A DNA stretch of 54,528 nt from Alkalibacillus flavidus (GTDB lineage Bacteria > Bacillota > Bacilli > Bacillales > Alkalibacillaceae): positions 1 through 54,528 of the forward strand of contig NZ_JBEPMX010000015.1 of NCBI RefSeq assembly GCF_040545925.1, in the 5' to 3' direction. This document shows, piece after piece, positions 27,243 through 35,525 of this stretch. The notes beneath the pieces were generated by a model that worked only from the letters and a program-made list of their open reading frames with translations, searched no databases and was not told where the DNA came from. Made by a program: the position numbers and the translations under genes. The first letter of the stretch is position 1; each line of letters starts with the position of its first letter.

Positions 27243-27667
27243 AAAATGTTGTGCCTCGTCTAAAAATAAATCTCGTGAATTGCTGGAAACCCCTAAAACC
27301 TATTACACGACAACGTAGCTGGTGACGGCAAGCGTGATCGTTCAAAAAGTAGTAGGATGCAACAATGGGCAATCAGCAGCGAAGCATCTTCAGAAATGAA
27401 GATGAACGTTCAACGACTATTGAAACTTCCTAAAGCACAAAATATGAGTATAATAAAAGTAATCACGTTAAAGAAGGTGATCTGATGTGTGCTAAGGAAG
27501 AAGTAAACCATAATGTACGGAGACGTCCTTATGGGGCGCGAGACAAGGGAGTAAAGAAATAAGTGTAAAATTCTCTTCCTTGAAGATATAGTCTGATCTT
27601 ACATGAAAGTGTAAGAGGTGGGCAGAAATGACCTACCCCGCTAATTAATAGCGAGTAACAATTATTG
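27243..27667 (+). mobile_element. Group I intron in nrdJ (425 nt)
   Basis: A self-splicing intron between codons GGT and GCA. Conserved core elements: P AATTGCTGGAAA (27278-27289), Q AATCAGCAGCGAAGC (27371-27385), R GTTCAACGACTA (27408-27419) and S AAGATATAGTCT (27583-27594). R and S form P7 (GACTA/TAGTC), and P and Q form P4 (GCTG/CAGC). P1: 5' exon GAGACGTGGT pairs with the internal guide GCCTCGTCT (27253-27261), with a U-G pair at the splice site and one mismatch. P10: guide TTGTGC (27249-27254) pairs perfectly with 3' exon GCACAA (27668-27673). The intron ends in G. No homing endonuclease gene; a 25-codon frame with a Shine-Dalgarno sequence lies at 27485-27562. Confidence 0.94.
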
Positions 27668-30562
27668 GCACAAATGATCATGCTGAATGATTGGCATCCA
27701 GATGTGATTGAATTTATTATTTCCAAAATGCAAAACCCACGTATTTTAAGATACTTAATCGAGAACATAGATGACGAAACTATTCAGCAGCAAGCACAAG
27801 AAAAGTTAAGTTTTACACCATTATCAAATGATGAAATGCAATTGTATCAGGGAATCGTCAATTATAAGCATATAGAAGGTCACGGTGGTTTTACTGAGAG
27901 CAATATTCGTGATGCTGAGCAAAAGATTCGCGACGGTGGGACGTACAGCGTTCACAGTCCAGAATTCTTATCAGGTGCTAACATTTCGGTCTGTATTACA
28001 GATGAATTCATGAAAGCTGTTGAGAATGACGATGTTTATGAACTACGTTTTCCTGACGTCGCCAACTATACGGAAGAGGAAATGGCCTATTATAACGACC
28101 ATTGGAACGACATTGGTGACGTACGTGAGTGGGAACGATTAGGTTTTGCGACGAGAGTTTATAAACAGATTCGCGCGAAAGAGCTGTGGAATCTCATCAA
28201 CATTTGCGCTACGTATTCAGCAGAGCCTGGCATTTTCTTCATTGATAATGCGAATAATGAAACGAATGCAAGTGCATATGGTCAAAAAGTTGTTGCAACG
28301 AATCCTTGTTTCCATCCGAGCACTAGAATTTCAACAGAATATGGCCTCATGACGATTGAAGAACTTTATAAACAACAAGGATCACAGTCGTTTTACACAG
28401 CAACGGACAATCGTTTGAAAGAAGAGAAAAAAGTTGTTAACGGTCGTCAATATGAAATTCCAGGGGTAACAATGCGTCGAGCAACCGTATTCCCGACTGG
28501 GAAAAAAGAAACAAACGTGATAAACCTTCAAAATGGCATGACGTTAAATGTAACACCTGAACACCGTATCTATACGGATCAAGGTTGGAAAGAAGCACAA
28601 CATTTAACAGAAGAAGATACAGTTTATATTCAATCAGGAGAAGGCCAATTTGCTAAGCGTGATGAATTATCACATAGCCACGCTCTATTTTTAGGTTGGT
28701 TAACTGGCGATGGTTGGTTAGCTAAAGATGGTAGAGCAGGGTTAACGTTTGGTAAAGATGATATGGATATTATTCCACAATTGATGGATGCAGGCGAGGA
28801 CATTTCTGGCCTACGACCTAAAGTTCATGAAAGAGAAAATGAAACTTTCCAAATGATGTACAATCGTAGGGCTTTTACAGAGCTTCTCGAATCATTAGGC
28901 GTTAAGCGTGTACAAGCTTATGAGAAACGAGTGCCAGAAGCGATTTTCACAGCAACAAAAGAGAGTGTCGTGACGTACTTAAGAGCTTTATTTTCAGCTG
29001 ATGGTACCGTTTATACAACCGATCCATCTCACCGTTCAGCACGTTTAACATCATCTTCTAAACAATTGCTAGAAGATGTACAACTCTTGTTATTAAACTT
29101 AGGTGTTCATGGAAAGGTATATGAACGACCGAAACGCAATCAGCAAAACTTCCACTATGTCACAGTTGATGGTGAAGAAAGAACATATGATAGTCGTCCT
29201 TTCTTTGAATTGATAATTTCAGGTCGAAACTTATCTGTGTTTAAAGAAGAAGTCGGGTTTTATTATCATACTAAAAAAGAAGAATTATTAGAGGAAGTGC
29301 CAGCTCAGCCACGTAAACGTGAATATTTCACAACGTCGGTGAAATCGATTGAACAAGGGGAGCTTGTTACTGTATATGATATCACTGAACCTGAAACACA
29401 TTCTTTAATTGCCAATGGTGTCGTCGTTCACAATTGCGGAGAACAACCGCTTGCACCTTACAGCGTATGTAATTTAGCAGCTGTTAACTTAGCGGCGATT
29501 GCTGACCGTGATTTAAAACAACCTGATTTTGCTAAGTTGAAACAAACGGTTGAGACAGGCGTCCGTATGCAAGATAATGTTATCGATTCAACGCCTTACT
29601 TCTTAGATGAAAACCGTGAACAAGCACTCGGTGAGCGTCGTGTCGGCTTAGGTGTGATGGGTCTGCATGATTTACTCATCTATTGTGAAACGGCTTATGG
29701 TTCAGAAGAAGGCAATGAATTAGTCGATCAAATTTTTGAAACGATTGCGACGACGGCTTATCGAACATCAATAGAATTGGCTAAAGAAAAGGGAAGTTTC
29801 CCGTTCTTAATTGGTGAGACGAAGGAAGAAACGCAAACGCTTCGTGAACGTTTCATTCAAACAGGTTATATGCAAAAGATGCCAGATGATATTAAACAAG
29901 GTGTGTTAGATTACGGCATTCGTAATAGTCACTTATTAACCGTTGCGCCGACAGGGTCTACAGGTACGATGGTTGGCGTTTCGACTGGTTTAGAGCCTTA
30001 TTTCTCCTTCACGTATTATCGAAGTGGACGTTTAGGTAAGTTTATTGAAGTGAAAGCAGATATTGCACAAGACTACTTCAAAGACAAACCAGAAGCGGAT
30101 CAAGACCAACTACCTAATTGGTTTGTGACAGCGATGGATTTATCACCTGAAGCACATGCTGATACACAATGTGTCATACAACGTTGGGTAGATAGTTCGA
30201 TATCGAAAACGGTGAATGCGCCGAAAGGTTACCGTGTCGACCAAGTTGAACAAGTCTATCAACGCCTTTATAACGGTGGTGCTAAAGGTGGGACAGTTTA
30301 TGTAGATGGTAGTCGTGATTCCCAAGTACTGACGTTAAAAGCGGAGGAAAGCGATTATTCTGAGCAAACGGAATTATTCGAAGACGAAGATCAACAAAAA
30401 GTCGTTTTAATGGACACCGTGCAAGAATTAGACAAAACGAACGTCACTGTCGGCTCTGAAGTCGGTGACACATGTCCTGTCTGTAGACAAGGTCATATTG
30501 TAGACGTTGGTGGTTGTAACACATGTACCAATTGTGGTGCTCAATTAAAATGTGGTTTATAA
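27668..30562 (+). CDS. nrdJ: Ribonucleotide reductase NrdJ, 3' exon containing an in-frame intein
   Basis: Continues NrdJ from AQMIMLNDWHPDVIEFI. Residues 264-476 of the mature enzyme are encoded at 27668-28306, then the intein (28307-29434), then 375 residues from CGEQPLAPYSVCNL (29435) to the stop. The NPCGE active-site motif is split by the intein; by analogy with E. coli R1 its Cys is the thiyl-radical residue and Asn/Glu flank it, while YSVCNL supplies the partner redox Cys. The C-terminus has a zinc-ribbon-like CPVC ... CNTCTNC and a final KCGL. There is no ATG here: the frame is continuous with exon 1 only after intron removal. A terminator follows at once. Confidence 0.93.
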   Translation, partial: AQMIMLNDWHPDVIEFIISKMQNPRILRYLIENIDDETIQQQAQEKLSFTPLSNDEMQLYQGIVNYKHIEGHGGFTESNIRDAEQKIRDGGTYSVHSPEFLSGANISVCITDEFMKAVENDDVYELRFPDVANYTEEEMAYYNDHWNDIGDVREWERLGFATRVYKQIRAKELWNLINICATYSAEPGIFFIDNANNETNASAYGQKVVATNPCFHPSTRISTEYGLMTIEELYKQQGSQSFYTATDNRLKEEKKVVNGRQYEIPGVTMRRATVFPTGKKETNVINLQNGMTLNVTPEHRIYTDQGWKEAQHLTEEDTVYIQSGEGQFAKRDELSHSHALFLGWLTGDGWLAKDGRAGLTFGKDDMDIIPQLMDAGEDISGLRPKVHERENETFQMMYNRRAFTELLESLGVKRVQAYEKRVPEAIFTATKESVVTYLRALFSADGTVYTTDPSHRSARLTSSSKQLLEDVQLLLLNLGVHGKVYERPKRNQQNFHYVTVDGEERTYDSRPFFELIISGRNLSVFKEEVGFYYHTKKEELLEEVPAQPRKREYFTTSVKSIEQGELVTVYDITEPETHSLIANGVVVHNCGEQPLAPYSVCNLAAVNLAAIADRDLKQPDFAKLKQTVETGVRMQDNVIDSTPYFLDENREQALGERRVGLGVMGLHDLLIYCETAYGSEEGNELVDQIFETIATTAYRTSIELAKEKGSFPFLIGETKEETQTLRERFIQTGYMQKMPDDIKQGVLDYGIRNSHLLTVAPTGSTGTMVGVSTGLEPYFSFTYYRSGRLGKFIEVKADIAQDYFKDKPEADQDQLPNWFVTAMDLSPEAHADTQCVIQRWVDSSISKTVNAPKGYRVDQVEQVYQRLYNGGAKGGTVYVDGSRDSQVLTLKAEESDYSEQTELFEDEDQQKVVLMDTVQELDKTNVTVGSEVGDTCPVCRQGHIVDVGGCNTCTNCGAQLKCGL
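28307..29434 (+). mobile_element. Intein with LAGLIDADG homing endonuclease in NrdJ (376 residues)
   Basis: Starts with Cys1 in CFHPSTRISTEYGLMTIEEL (block A). Block B has TPEH (Thr83-His86). The two LAGLIDADG motifs are LGWLTGDGWL (Asp135) and LRALFSADGTV (Asp232). Block F is TVYDITEPETHSLIANG, and block G is VVVHN followed by extein Cys+1. All splicing residues (Cys1, TxxH, terminal His-Asn, Cys+1) are intact, and both endonuclease acids are present, so both activities look possible. The insertion point is NP^CGE, immediately before the presumed catalytic radical cysteine, so unspliced enzyme should be inactive. Confidence 0.95.
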
Positions 30563-30606
30563 AAAATAAGCATTAGGCAAAGATATTGCCTAATGCTTAT
30601 TTTTTA
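30562..30606. terminator. Bidirectional terminator between nrdJ and yqhP
   Basis: A perfect 17-bp inverted repeat (30564-30580 with 30586-30602), 5-nt loop, with A-run before and T-run after. It overlaps the ends of both convergent genes. Confidence 0.92.
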
Positions 30607-30938
30607 TTCCCTTTAATAACGGTTAGGTGCGACTGTCGGCGTTGTTTTTTAATCGGCGTTGGTTTGTTGATATGTTGGTTGTATCCCATGTTCTTATCGA
30701 CATTGCCGTATTTTTTCTTCGACTGTTTAACAGCTTTACGATAAGCAGAGGACGTTTTTGACCCAAATCGAAATCGTTTCAACACAAAATAAAGAATACC
30801 ACCAATGACAACGGCTAAGCCGATTGTCGTTAACATACTTTCAACAAAACTCAACGGATTTACGATCAACTGTCCTAATAAACCAATCACGGCTAACCCG
30901 ATGATGATATATAACAATAGATAGCGTTTCGTTGGCAT
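30597..30938 (-). CDS. yqhP: Two-helix membrane protein, YqhP / SA1362 family
   Basis: A 113-residue protein with two membrane helices (residues about 8-25 and 36-54) and a long basic cytoplasmic tail (SKTSSAYRKAVKQSKKKYGN) ending in Lys and Arg. Size, pattern and location near yqhR match YqhP. No function is known. Upstream on its strand TGTTATAAT (30980-30988) is an extended -10 promoter. Confidence 0.78.
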   Translation of the reverse strand: MPTKRYLLLYIIIGLAVIGLLGQLIVNPLSFVESMLTTIGLAVVIGGILYFVLKRFRFGSKTSSAYRKAVKQSKKKYGNVDKNMGYNQHINKPTPIKKQRRQSHLTVIKGNKK

Positions 30939-31091
30939 CGTCTATCCCTCACTTTACACGACTAGTAATTTGTTAATCTATTATAACACGATGCACATCA
31001 GTTTATACATGATGAGTCTTTAAAATGGTTGATGGTTGATGCATGAACCTGCTTAAAGGCGGTTAAACTGAAGATTAAGGAGGTTGTGCTA

Positions 31092-31556
31092 GTGAAACAG
31101 AAACGATCTGTGTTACGAAATAGTATCATAACAGGTTTTGTAGGTGGTGTGATCTTCAGTTTACTCAACTCATTTACATACGCGTTGAAGTTTACGGATG
31201 TGTCACATGCTTCTTTTATTGTGCGATCTTTTTTTCAAGGGTCTTGGACATCGACGTGGTGGATTGAAATCATAAATGCTTTTATGATCGGGTTATTAGC
31301 TGTTATTCCAGCTATCGTGTATTATCTCACTCTGAAACAGTTAAGAGGGATGATGCCAGGATTTTTATATGGTATTGTGTTATGGGGACTCATTTTTTGG
31401 CTGGCGAACCCATTGTTTGAAACTGTTCCTTCGTTGGGGTCGCTGAATTCTGAAACCATCGTAACGACGTTATGTCAATTCGTTTTATACGGTGTCTTTG
31501 TCGGTTACACCTTATCGTATGAATCTCACGATGAACGTATCGCAAGAAAAGTGTGA
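31092..31556 (+). CDS. yqhR: Conserved membrane protein YqhR
   Basis: A 154-residue protein with four hydrophobic segments and conserved FFQGSWTSTWWIEIINAF and GFLYGIVLWGLIFWLANPLF stretches, matching the YqhR family. Function is unknown. AAGGAGG (31078-31084) favours the GTG at 31092 over the in-frame GTG at 31086. It is the first gene of a yqhR-aroQ-papA-efp run. Confidence 0.8.
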   Translation: MKQKRSVLRNSIITGFVGGVIFSLLNSFTYALKFTDVSHASFIVRSFFQGSWTSTWWIEIINAFMIGLLAVIPAIVYYLTLKQLRGMMPGFLYGIVLWGLIFWLANPLFETVPSLGSLNSETIVTTLCQFVLYGVFVGYTLSYESHDERIARKV

Positions 31557-31617
31557 CAAAACAAGGGCTAAGTATGATAAACTAAAGTTGGATATGGAAT
31601 TAAAGGGGAATGATGTC

Positions 31618-32046
31618 ATGCCAACATGGTTGTTACTAAATGGGCCTAATCTTAATATGTTGGGACAGCGTGATCGATCTCAGTATGGATCTGAAACATT
31701 ACCTGAAATTGAAGCGATGGTTCAGTCAATTGCAGAGGCGAATGGGATAACACTAGCCAAGTGCCAATCTAATCATGAAGGTGTTTTGATCGACTGGCTA
31801 CAACAAGGGCAACAGTATGACGGTATTATTTTTAATCCGGGTGGCTATAGTCATACAAGTATTGCGATTCGCGATGCGATTGCGTCTATTGATACACCTG
31901 TGATTGAAGTTCACTTATCGAACATACATAATCGAGAGTCATTCCGACATCATTCATATGTTTCAGCCGTTGCATCTGGACAAATTGTAGGGTTAGGTGC
32001 TTTAAGTTATAAACTAGCTGCGTACGCGCTATTAGAAAAAATGTAA
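31618..32046 (+). CDS. aroQ: 3-dehydroquinate dehydratase, type II
   Basis: Dehydrates 3-dehydroquinate in the shikimate pathway. The 142-residue protein has the NGPNLNMLGQRD start, catalytic Tyr in SQYGSETL, SNHEGVLIDWLQ, the NPGGYSHTSIAIRDAI loop and EVHLSNIHNRESFRHHS with the catalytic His. Start at 31618 after AAAGGGG; the open frame extends upstream into yqhR but without family similarity. Confidence 0.95.
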   Translation: MPTWLLLNGPNLNMLGQRDRSQYGSETLPEIEAMVQSIAEANGITLAKCQSNHEGVLIDWLQQGQQYDGIIFNPGGYSHTSIAIRDAIASIDTPVIEVHLSNIHNRESFRHHSYVSAVASGQIVGLGALSYKLAAYALLEKM

Positions 32047-32063
32047 AAAAGGGGAGAGTTGCA

Positions 32064-33125
32064 GTGGAAACATTAAATCGATTAAGAGATAAAATGCGAG
32101 AACAAGATTTGGATGGATTACTCATTACAAATGGTCAAAACCGCCGATATATGACAGGTTTTACTGGCACGGCAGGTGTTGTACTCGTATCGCTTGAACA
32201 AGCTGTCTTTATTACAGATTTCCGCTATACGATTCAGGCGAAAGAACAAGTTGTCGGATATGAACTAGTTGAACATTCTGGCCCTATCCACTCAGAAGTT
32301 GCAAATCAAGTGAAACAACTTGGCATCGATCGACTAGGGTTTGAAAAGAATGATGTTACATATCATACGTACGATGTTTACAACCAAGCATTAGAAGCTG
32401 AATTCGTACCTGTAGAAGGACTAGTGGAAAAGTTACGTCTCTACAAAACAGAATCTGAAATTCAGATTTTACGAGAAGCAGCTCAAATTGCAGATGCAGC
32501 ATTTGATTATATTCAAACCATCATCAAACCAGGTGTTCGTGAAATCGATGTATCGAATGAACTCGAATTTTTCATGCGTAAACAAGGTGCTGTGTCGTCT
32601 TCATTTGACATTATTGTCGCATCAGGATATCGTGCCGCTCTTCCACATGGTGTTGCATCAGACAAAGAAATTCATTCAGGTGAACTAGTTACATTAGACT
32701 TTGGTGCCCTGTATAAAGGGTATTGTTCTGACATGACGCGGACAGTAGCAGTGGGTCCAATTAGTGATGAGTTGAAGTCGATCTACAATACAGTTTTAGA
32801 AGCGCAAAAACGTGGTATGGATGGATTGAAAGCAGGTATTACTGGAAAAGAAGCCGATGCGTTAACACGAGATTATATTAAAGAACAAGGCTATGGAGAA
32901 TACTTCGGTCACTCAACTGGCCATGGTTTAGGAATGGATGTTCATGAGGCGCCTTCACTATCGTTCCGTAATGAAAACGCGCTTGAACCAGGCATGGTTG
33001 TCACTGTAGAGCCGGGTATTTATGTCCCGAATGTGGGTGGCTGTCGTATTGAAGATGATGCAGTCATCACTGAGAATGGTCATGAACGTTTAACATTCTC
33101 GACGAAAGAACTTATTACACTGTAA
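32064..33125 (+). CDS. papA: Xaa-Pro aminopeptidase (M24 family)
   Basis: Removes N-terminal residues preceding proline. The 353-residue protein has an N-terminal creatinase-like domain and a C-terminal pita-bread domain with metal ligands in LDFGALYKGYCSDMTRT, HSTGHGLGMDVHE, VTVEPGIYV and GCRIEDDAV. GTG start after GGGGAGAG. It lies just before efp, as in B. subtilis (yqhT/papA). The neighbourhood fits proline-related translation and processing, which is inference. Confidence 0.93.
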   Translation: METLNRLRDKMREQDLDGLLITNGQNRRYMTGFTGTAGVVLVSLEQAVFITDFRYTIQAKEQVVGYELVEHSGPIHSEVANQVKQLGIDRLGFEKNDVTYHTYDVYNQALEAEFVPVEGLVEKLRLYKTESEIQILREAAQIADAAFDYIQTIIKPGVREIDVSNELEFFMRKQGAVSSSFDIIVASGYRAALPHGVASDKEIHSGELVTLDFGALYKGYCSDMTRTVAVGPISDELKSIYNTVLEAQKRGMDGLKAGITGKEADALTRDYIKEQGYGEYFGHSTGHGLGMDVHEAPSLSFRNENALEPGMVVTVEPGIYVPNVGGCRIEDDAVITENGHERLTFSTKELITL

Positions 33126-33147
33126 TTGATACGAGGAGGATTTATAT

Positions 33148-33705
33148 ATGATTTCAGTAAACGATTTTAAGACAGGGTTAACAATCGAACTAGAAGGAAA
33201 GATATGGCAAGTAATTGAATTCCAACACGTCAAACCTGGTAAAGGTTCAGCCTTTGTCCGCTCTAAATTACGTAATTTAGAAAATGGTAACATTCAAGAA
33301 AAAACATTCCGCGCAGGTGAAAAAGTAAATAAAGCACACTTAGAACGTCGTCCAATGCAGTATTTGTATGAATCTGGTGAAAACCATACCTTTATGGATA
33401 CAGAAACATTTGATCAAATTGAAATTCCTGGCGAAAATATGCAACGTGAGCTTAACTTCTTAACGGAAGGGACTCAAGTCCATGTTTTAATTTACGAAGG
33501 GGATACAATTGGCATTGAGTTACCGAATAACGTTGAACTAGAAGTGGTTGAAACTGAACCTGGTGTTAAAGGTGATACAGCTTCTGGTGGTACGAAACCT
33601 GCGACGCTTGAAACGGGTTATACTGTGCAAGTTCCGTTTTTCATTGATAAAGGTGAAAAACTCGTAATTAGCACTGGTGAAGGAAAATACGTTTCACGCG
33701 CTTAA
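33148..33705 (+). CDS. efp: Translation elongation factor P
   Basis: Relieves ribosome stalling at polyproline stretches. The 185-residue protein has the three EF-P beta-barrel domains. The modified-lysine loop is KPGKGSAFVR near residue 32, as in the B. subtilis type (5-aminopentanol-type modification in that species). It ends TGEGKYVSRA. Start after GAGGAGG. Confidence 0.97.
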   Translation: MISVNDFKTGLTIELEGKIWQVIEFQHVKPGKGSAFVRSKLRNLENGNIQEKTFRAGEKVNKAHLERRPMQYLYESGENHTFMDTETFDQIEIPGENMQRELNFLTEGTQVHVLIYEGDTIGIELPNNVELEVVETEPGVKGDTASGGTKPATLETGYTVQVPFFIDKGEKLVISTGEGKYVSRA

Positions 33706-33720
33706 GTATGATTAATCAAC

Positions 33721-33753
33721 CAACCCGGCAGATTTTTTCTGTCGGGTTTTTTA
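33721..33753 (+). terminator. Intrinsic terminator of efp
   Basis: An 11-bp stem (33722-33732 with 33738-33748, one G-U pair) followed by T6. Confidence 0.88.
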
Positions 33754-33797
33754 TGTTCTTCTCTAAATGACGCTCCTCATATTATTCACTCTATGTA

Positions 33798-33826
33798 ACA
33801 TATAACCTCCATACGGCTCATATAGT
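33798..33826 (+). promoter_or_regulatory. Sigma-E-like promoter of spoIIIA operon
   Basis: A -35-like ACATATA (33798-33804) and -10-like CATATAGT (33819-33826) are separated by 14 bp, resembling the sigma-E pattern ATA-N14/15-CATACAnT. It lies 27 nt upstream of spoIIIAA, whose operon is sigma-E dependent in B. subtilis. Confidence 0.6.
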
Positions 33827-33852
33827 AGTGTTAAACGAAGGGAGGTTATTTG

Positions 33853-34836
33853 ATGGATCGAGTGATTGCCTCATATTTACCGACTTCACTATATTCTTTA
33901 ATGAGTAACCAATTTTCGCAAGAAGACTTAAACGATTTAGAGGAAATAAGGTTACGTGTTGGCCATCCTGCACAACTTATCTTCACTCAACGCCATTCGT
34001 TTGTTGACGGTTTTACATTTCAAGCGACGGATGCTGAGACCTTGTTAGCACGAATTAGCGATTTTTCCATTTATCGATTAGAAGAAGAATTAAAAAACGG
34101 CTATATTACAGTGCGAGGTGGTCACCGCATTGGTATTAGTGGACAAGTGACGGTCGAAGGAAGTAAAGTCCAAGCGATTACGCATGTCTCATCATTTAAT
34201 ATACGATTAGCATCTGAGCACCGTGGTGCAGCGCGGCAATTGTTACCCTATCTAGTTGATCGTCATGTACACAATACATTATTGATCGGCCCACCTAAAA
34301 GTGGAAAAACGACTGTATTACGCGATGCGATTCGATTGATTAGTGATGGGACAGATCAGATCAATCCCTCACGTGTATCACTCATCGATGAACGTTCGGA
34401 AATCGCCGCATCATTCCAAGGCATTCCTCAACATGATGTCGGACAAATGACGGATGTGATGAGTGATTGTCCTAAAGCGGATGGCATGATGATGATGGTC
34501 CGTTCAATGTCACCTGAAGTATTGGCTGTTGACGAAATCGGGCGACACGAGGATGTCGATAGTTTGATGGAAGCTGTGTATACAGGGGTGCAGCTGTTGT
34601 GCAGCGTTCACGGATTTTCACTAGCTGATATTGAAAAACGCCCACAGCTACGCCCGTTAATCGAACAAGCTGTGTTTGATCGTTATATCATCTTAAGTCA
34701 TTCACCTAAGCCAGGCAGTATAAGTGCTGTTTATAATCGCAACCGCGAGCCAATAACAACAGCTTTAAGGGGACAAGCTTATGAAATGGATCGGAGCCCT
34801 TCTCATTCTGTTAACGTGCACATGGGTCGGACTTGA
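33853..34836 (+). CDS. spoIIIAA: Stage III sporulation protein AA (ATPase)
   Basis: The traffic-ATPase-like component of the mother cell-forespore channel (SpoIIIA-SpoIIQ). The 327-residue protein has Walker A GPPKSGKTT and a Walker B-type VLAVDEIGR. AAGGGAGG before the ATG at 33853 supports this start over the TTG at 33850. First of eight genes. Confidence 0.95.
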   Translation: MDRVIASYLPTSLYSLMSNQFSQEDLNDLEEIRLRVGHPAQLIFTQRHSFVDGFTFQATDAETLLARISDFSIYRLEEELKNGYITVRGGHRIGISGQVTVEGSKVQAITHVSSFNIRLASEHRGAARQLLPYLVDRHVHNTLLIGPPKSGKTTVLRDAIRLISDGTDQINPSRVSLIDERSEIAASFQGIPQHDVGQMTDVMSDCPKADGMMMMVRSMSPEVLAVDEIGRHEDVDSLMEAVYTGVQLLCSVHGFSLADIEKRPQLRPLIEQAVFDRYIILSHSPKPGSISAVYNRNREPITTALRGQAYEMDRSPSHSVNVHMGRT

Positions 34837-35293
34837 TATTGCTAATTATTACAGAAAACGTCCGAGACAACTACGTGATCTGTTACAAGCATTACAAATC
34901 ATGGAGGCTGAAATTGTTTATGCCAAACAGCCCATCCATTTGATTTTTCAATATATATCGACGCAACTACCGTATCCAGTCGGGTTCATTTTTCAAACAT
35001 TAGCCGATAGATGTGACGAACCGCAACAATCATTAGATGCCTTATGGACAGAAGTCATTTGTCATCAATGGCATTTCACAGCCATGAAAGAAAAAGAACG
35101 CAATATTATGGTGCAATTCGGCCAGTCACTTGGACGTCACAATGTCGAGCAACAGCAAAAACAAATACAGCTCGCACGCGTTCATTTACAACACGAGTTA
35201 GAAGATGCGTTAGAAGAAGATAAACGCTTTTCCAATATGTACCGAATACTCGGGGTGTTATCAGGTTTGTTGTTTGTATTAATTCTGATTTGA
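34781..35293 (+). CDS. spoIIIAB: Stage III sporulation protein AB
   Basis: A GspF-like membrane protein of the SpoIIIA complex, 170 residues, with an N-terminal helix (MKWIGALLILLTCTWVGLD) and a C-terminal helix (YRILGVLSGLLFVLILI) around a helical domain containing MEAEIVYAKQPI and FGQSLGRHN. It starts within the 3' end of spoIIIAA (56-nt overlap). Confidence 0.93.
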   Translation: MKWIGALLILLTCTWVGLDIANYYRKRPRQLRDLLQALQIMEAEIVYAKQPIHLIFQYISTQLPYPVGFIFQTLADRCDEPQQSLDALWTEVICHQWHFTAMKEKERNIMVQFGQSLGRHNVEQQQKQIQLARVHLQHELEDALEEDKRFSNMYRILGVLSGLLFVLILI

Positions 35294-35303
35294 AGGAGCA
35301 TAT

Positions 35304-35516
35304 ATGATGTTCGACGTTTTATTATTGTTCCAAGTAGCAGGCATAGGCATTATTGTAGCGATGCTAAGCGCCTTGCTCAAACAAATGGGTAAAGACGATT
35401 TATCTCAATGGGTGACATTGATTGGTTTCATTATTGTACTCGTCATTGTGATTGATTATTTATCACAATTGTTCCAACAAATTCGTTCAGTCTTTTTATT
35501 CCAAATACTAATGTAG
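35304..35516 (+). CDS. spoIIIAC: Stage III sporulation protein AC
   Basis: A 70-residue membrane protein with two helices, containing GIIVAMLSALLKQMGKDDLS and QWVTLIGFI, matching SpoIIIAC. Paralogous to the start of SpoIIIAD. Tandem ATGATG after AAGGAGC. Confidence 0.92.
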   Translation: MMFDVLLLFQVAGIGIIVAMLSALLKQMGKDDLSQWVTLIGFIIVLVIVIDYLSQLFQQIRSVFLFQILM

Positions 35517-35525
35517 GGGTTTACC

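Noticed and set aside
27243..27263. Reading exon 1 of nrdJ on to the UAA as a truncated 269-residue reductase
   Set aside because: The residues after GSRRG do not match the family, the family sequence resumes exactly at the predicted 3' splice site, and P1/P10 pairing supports an intron.
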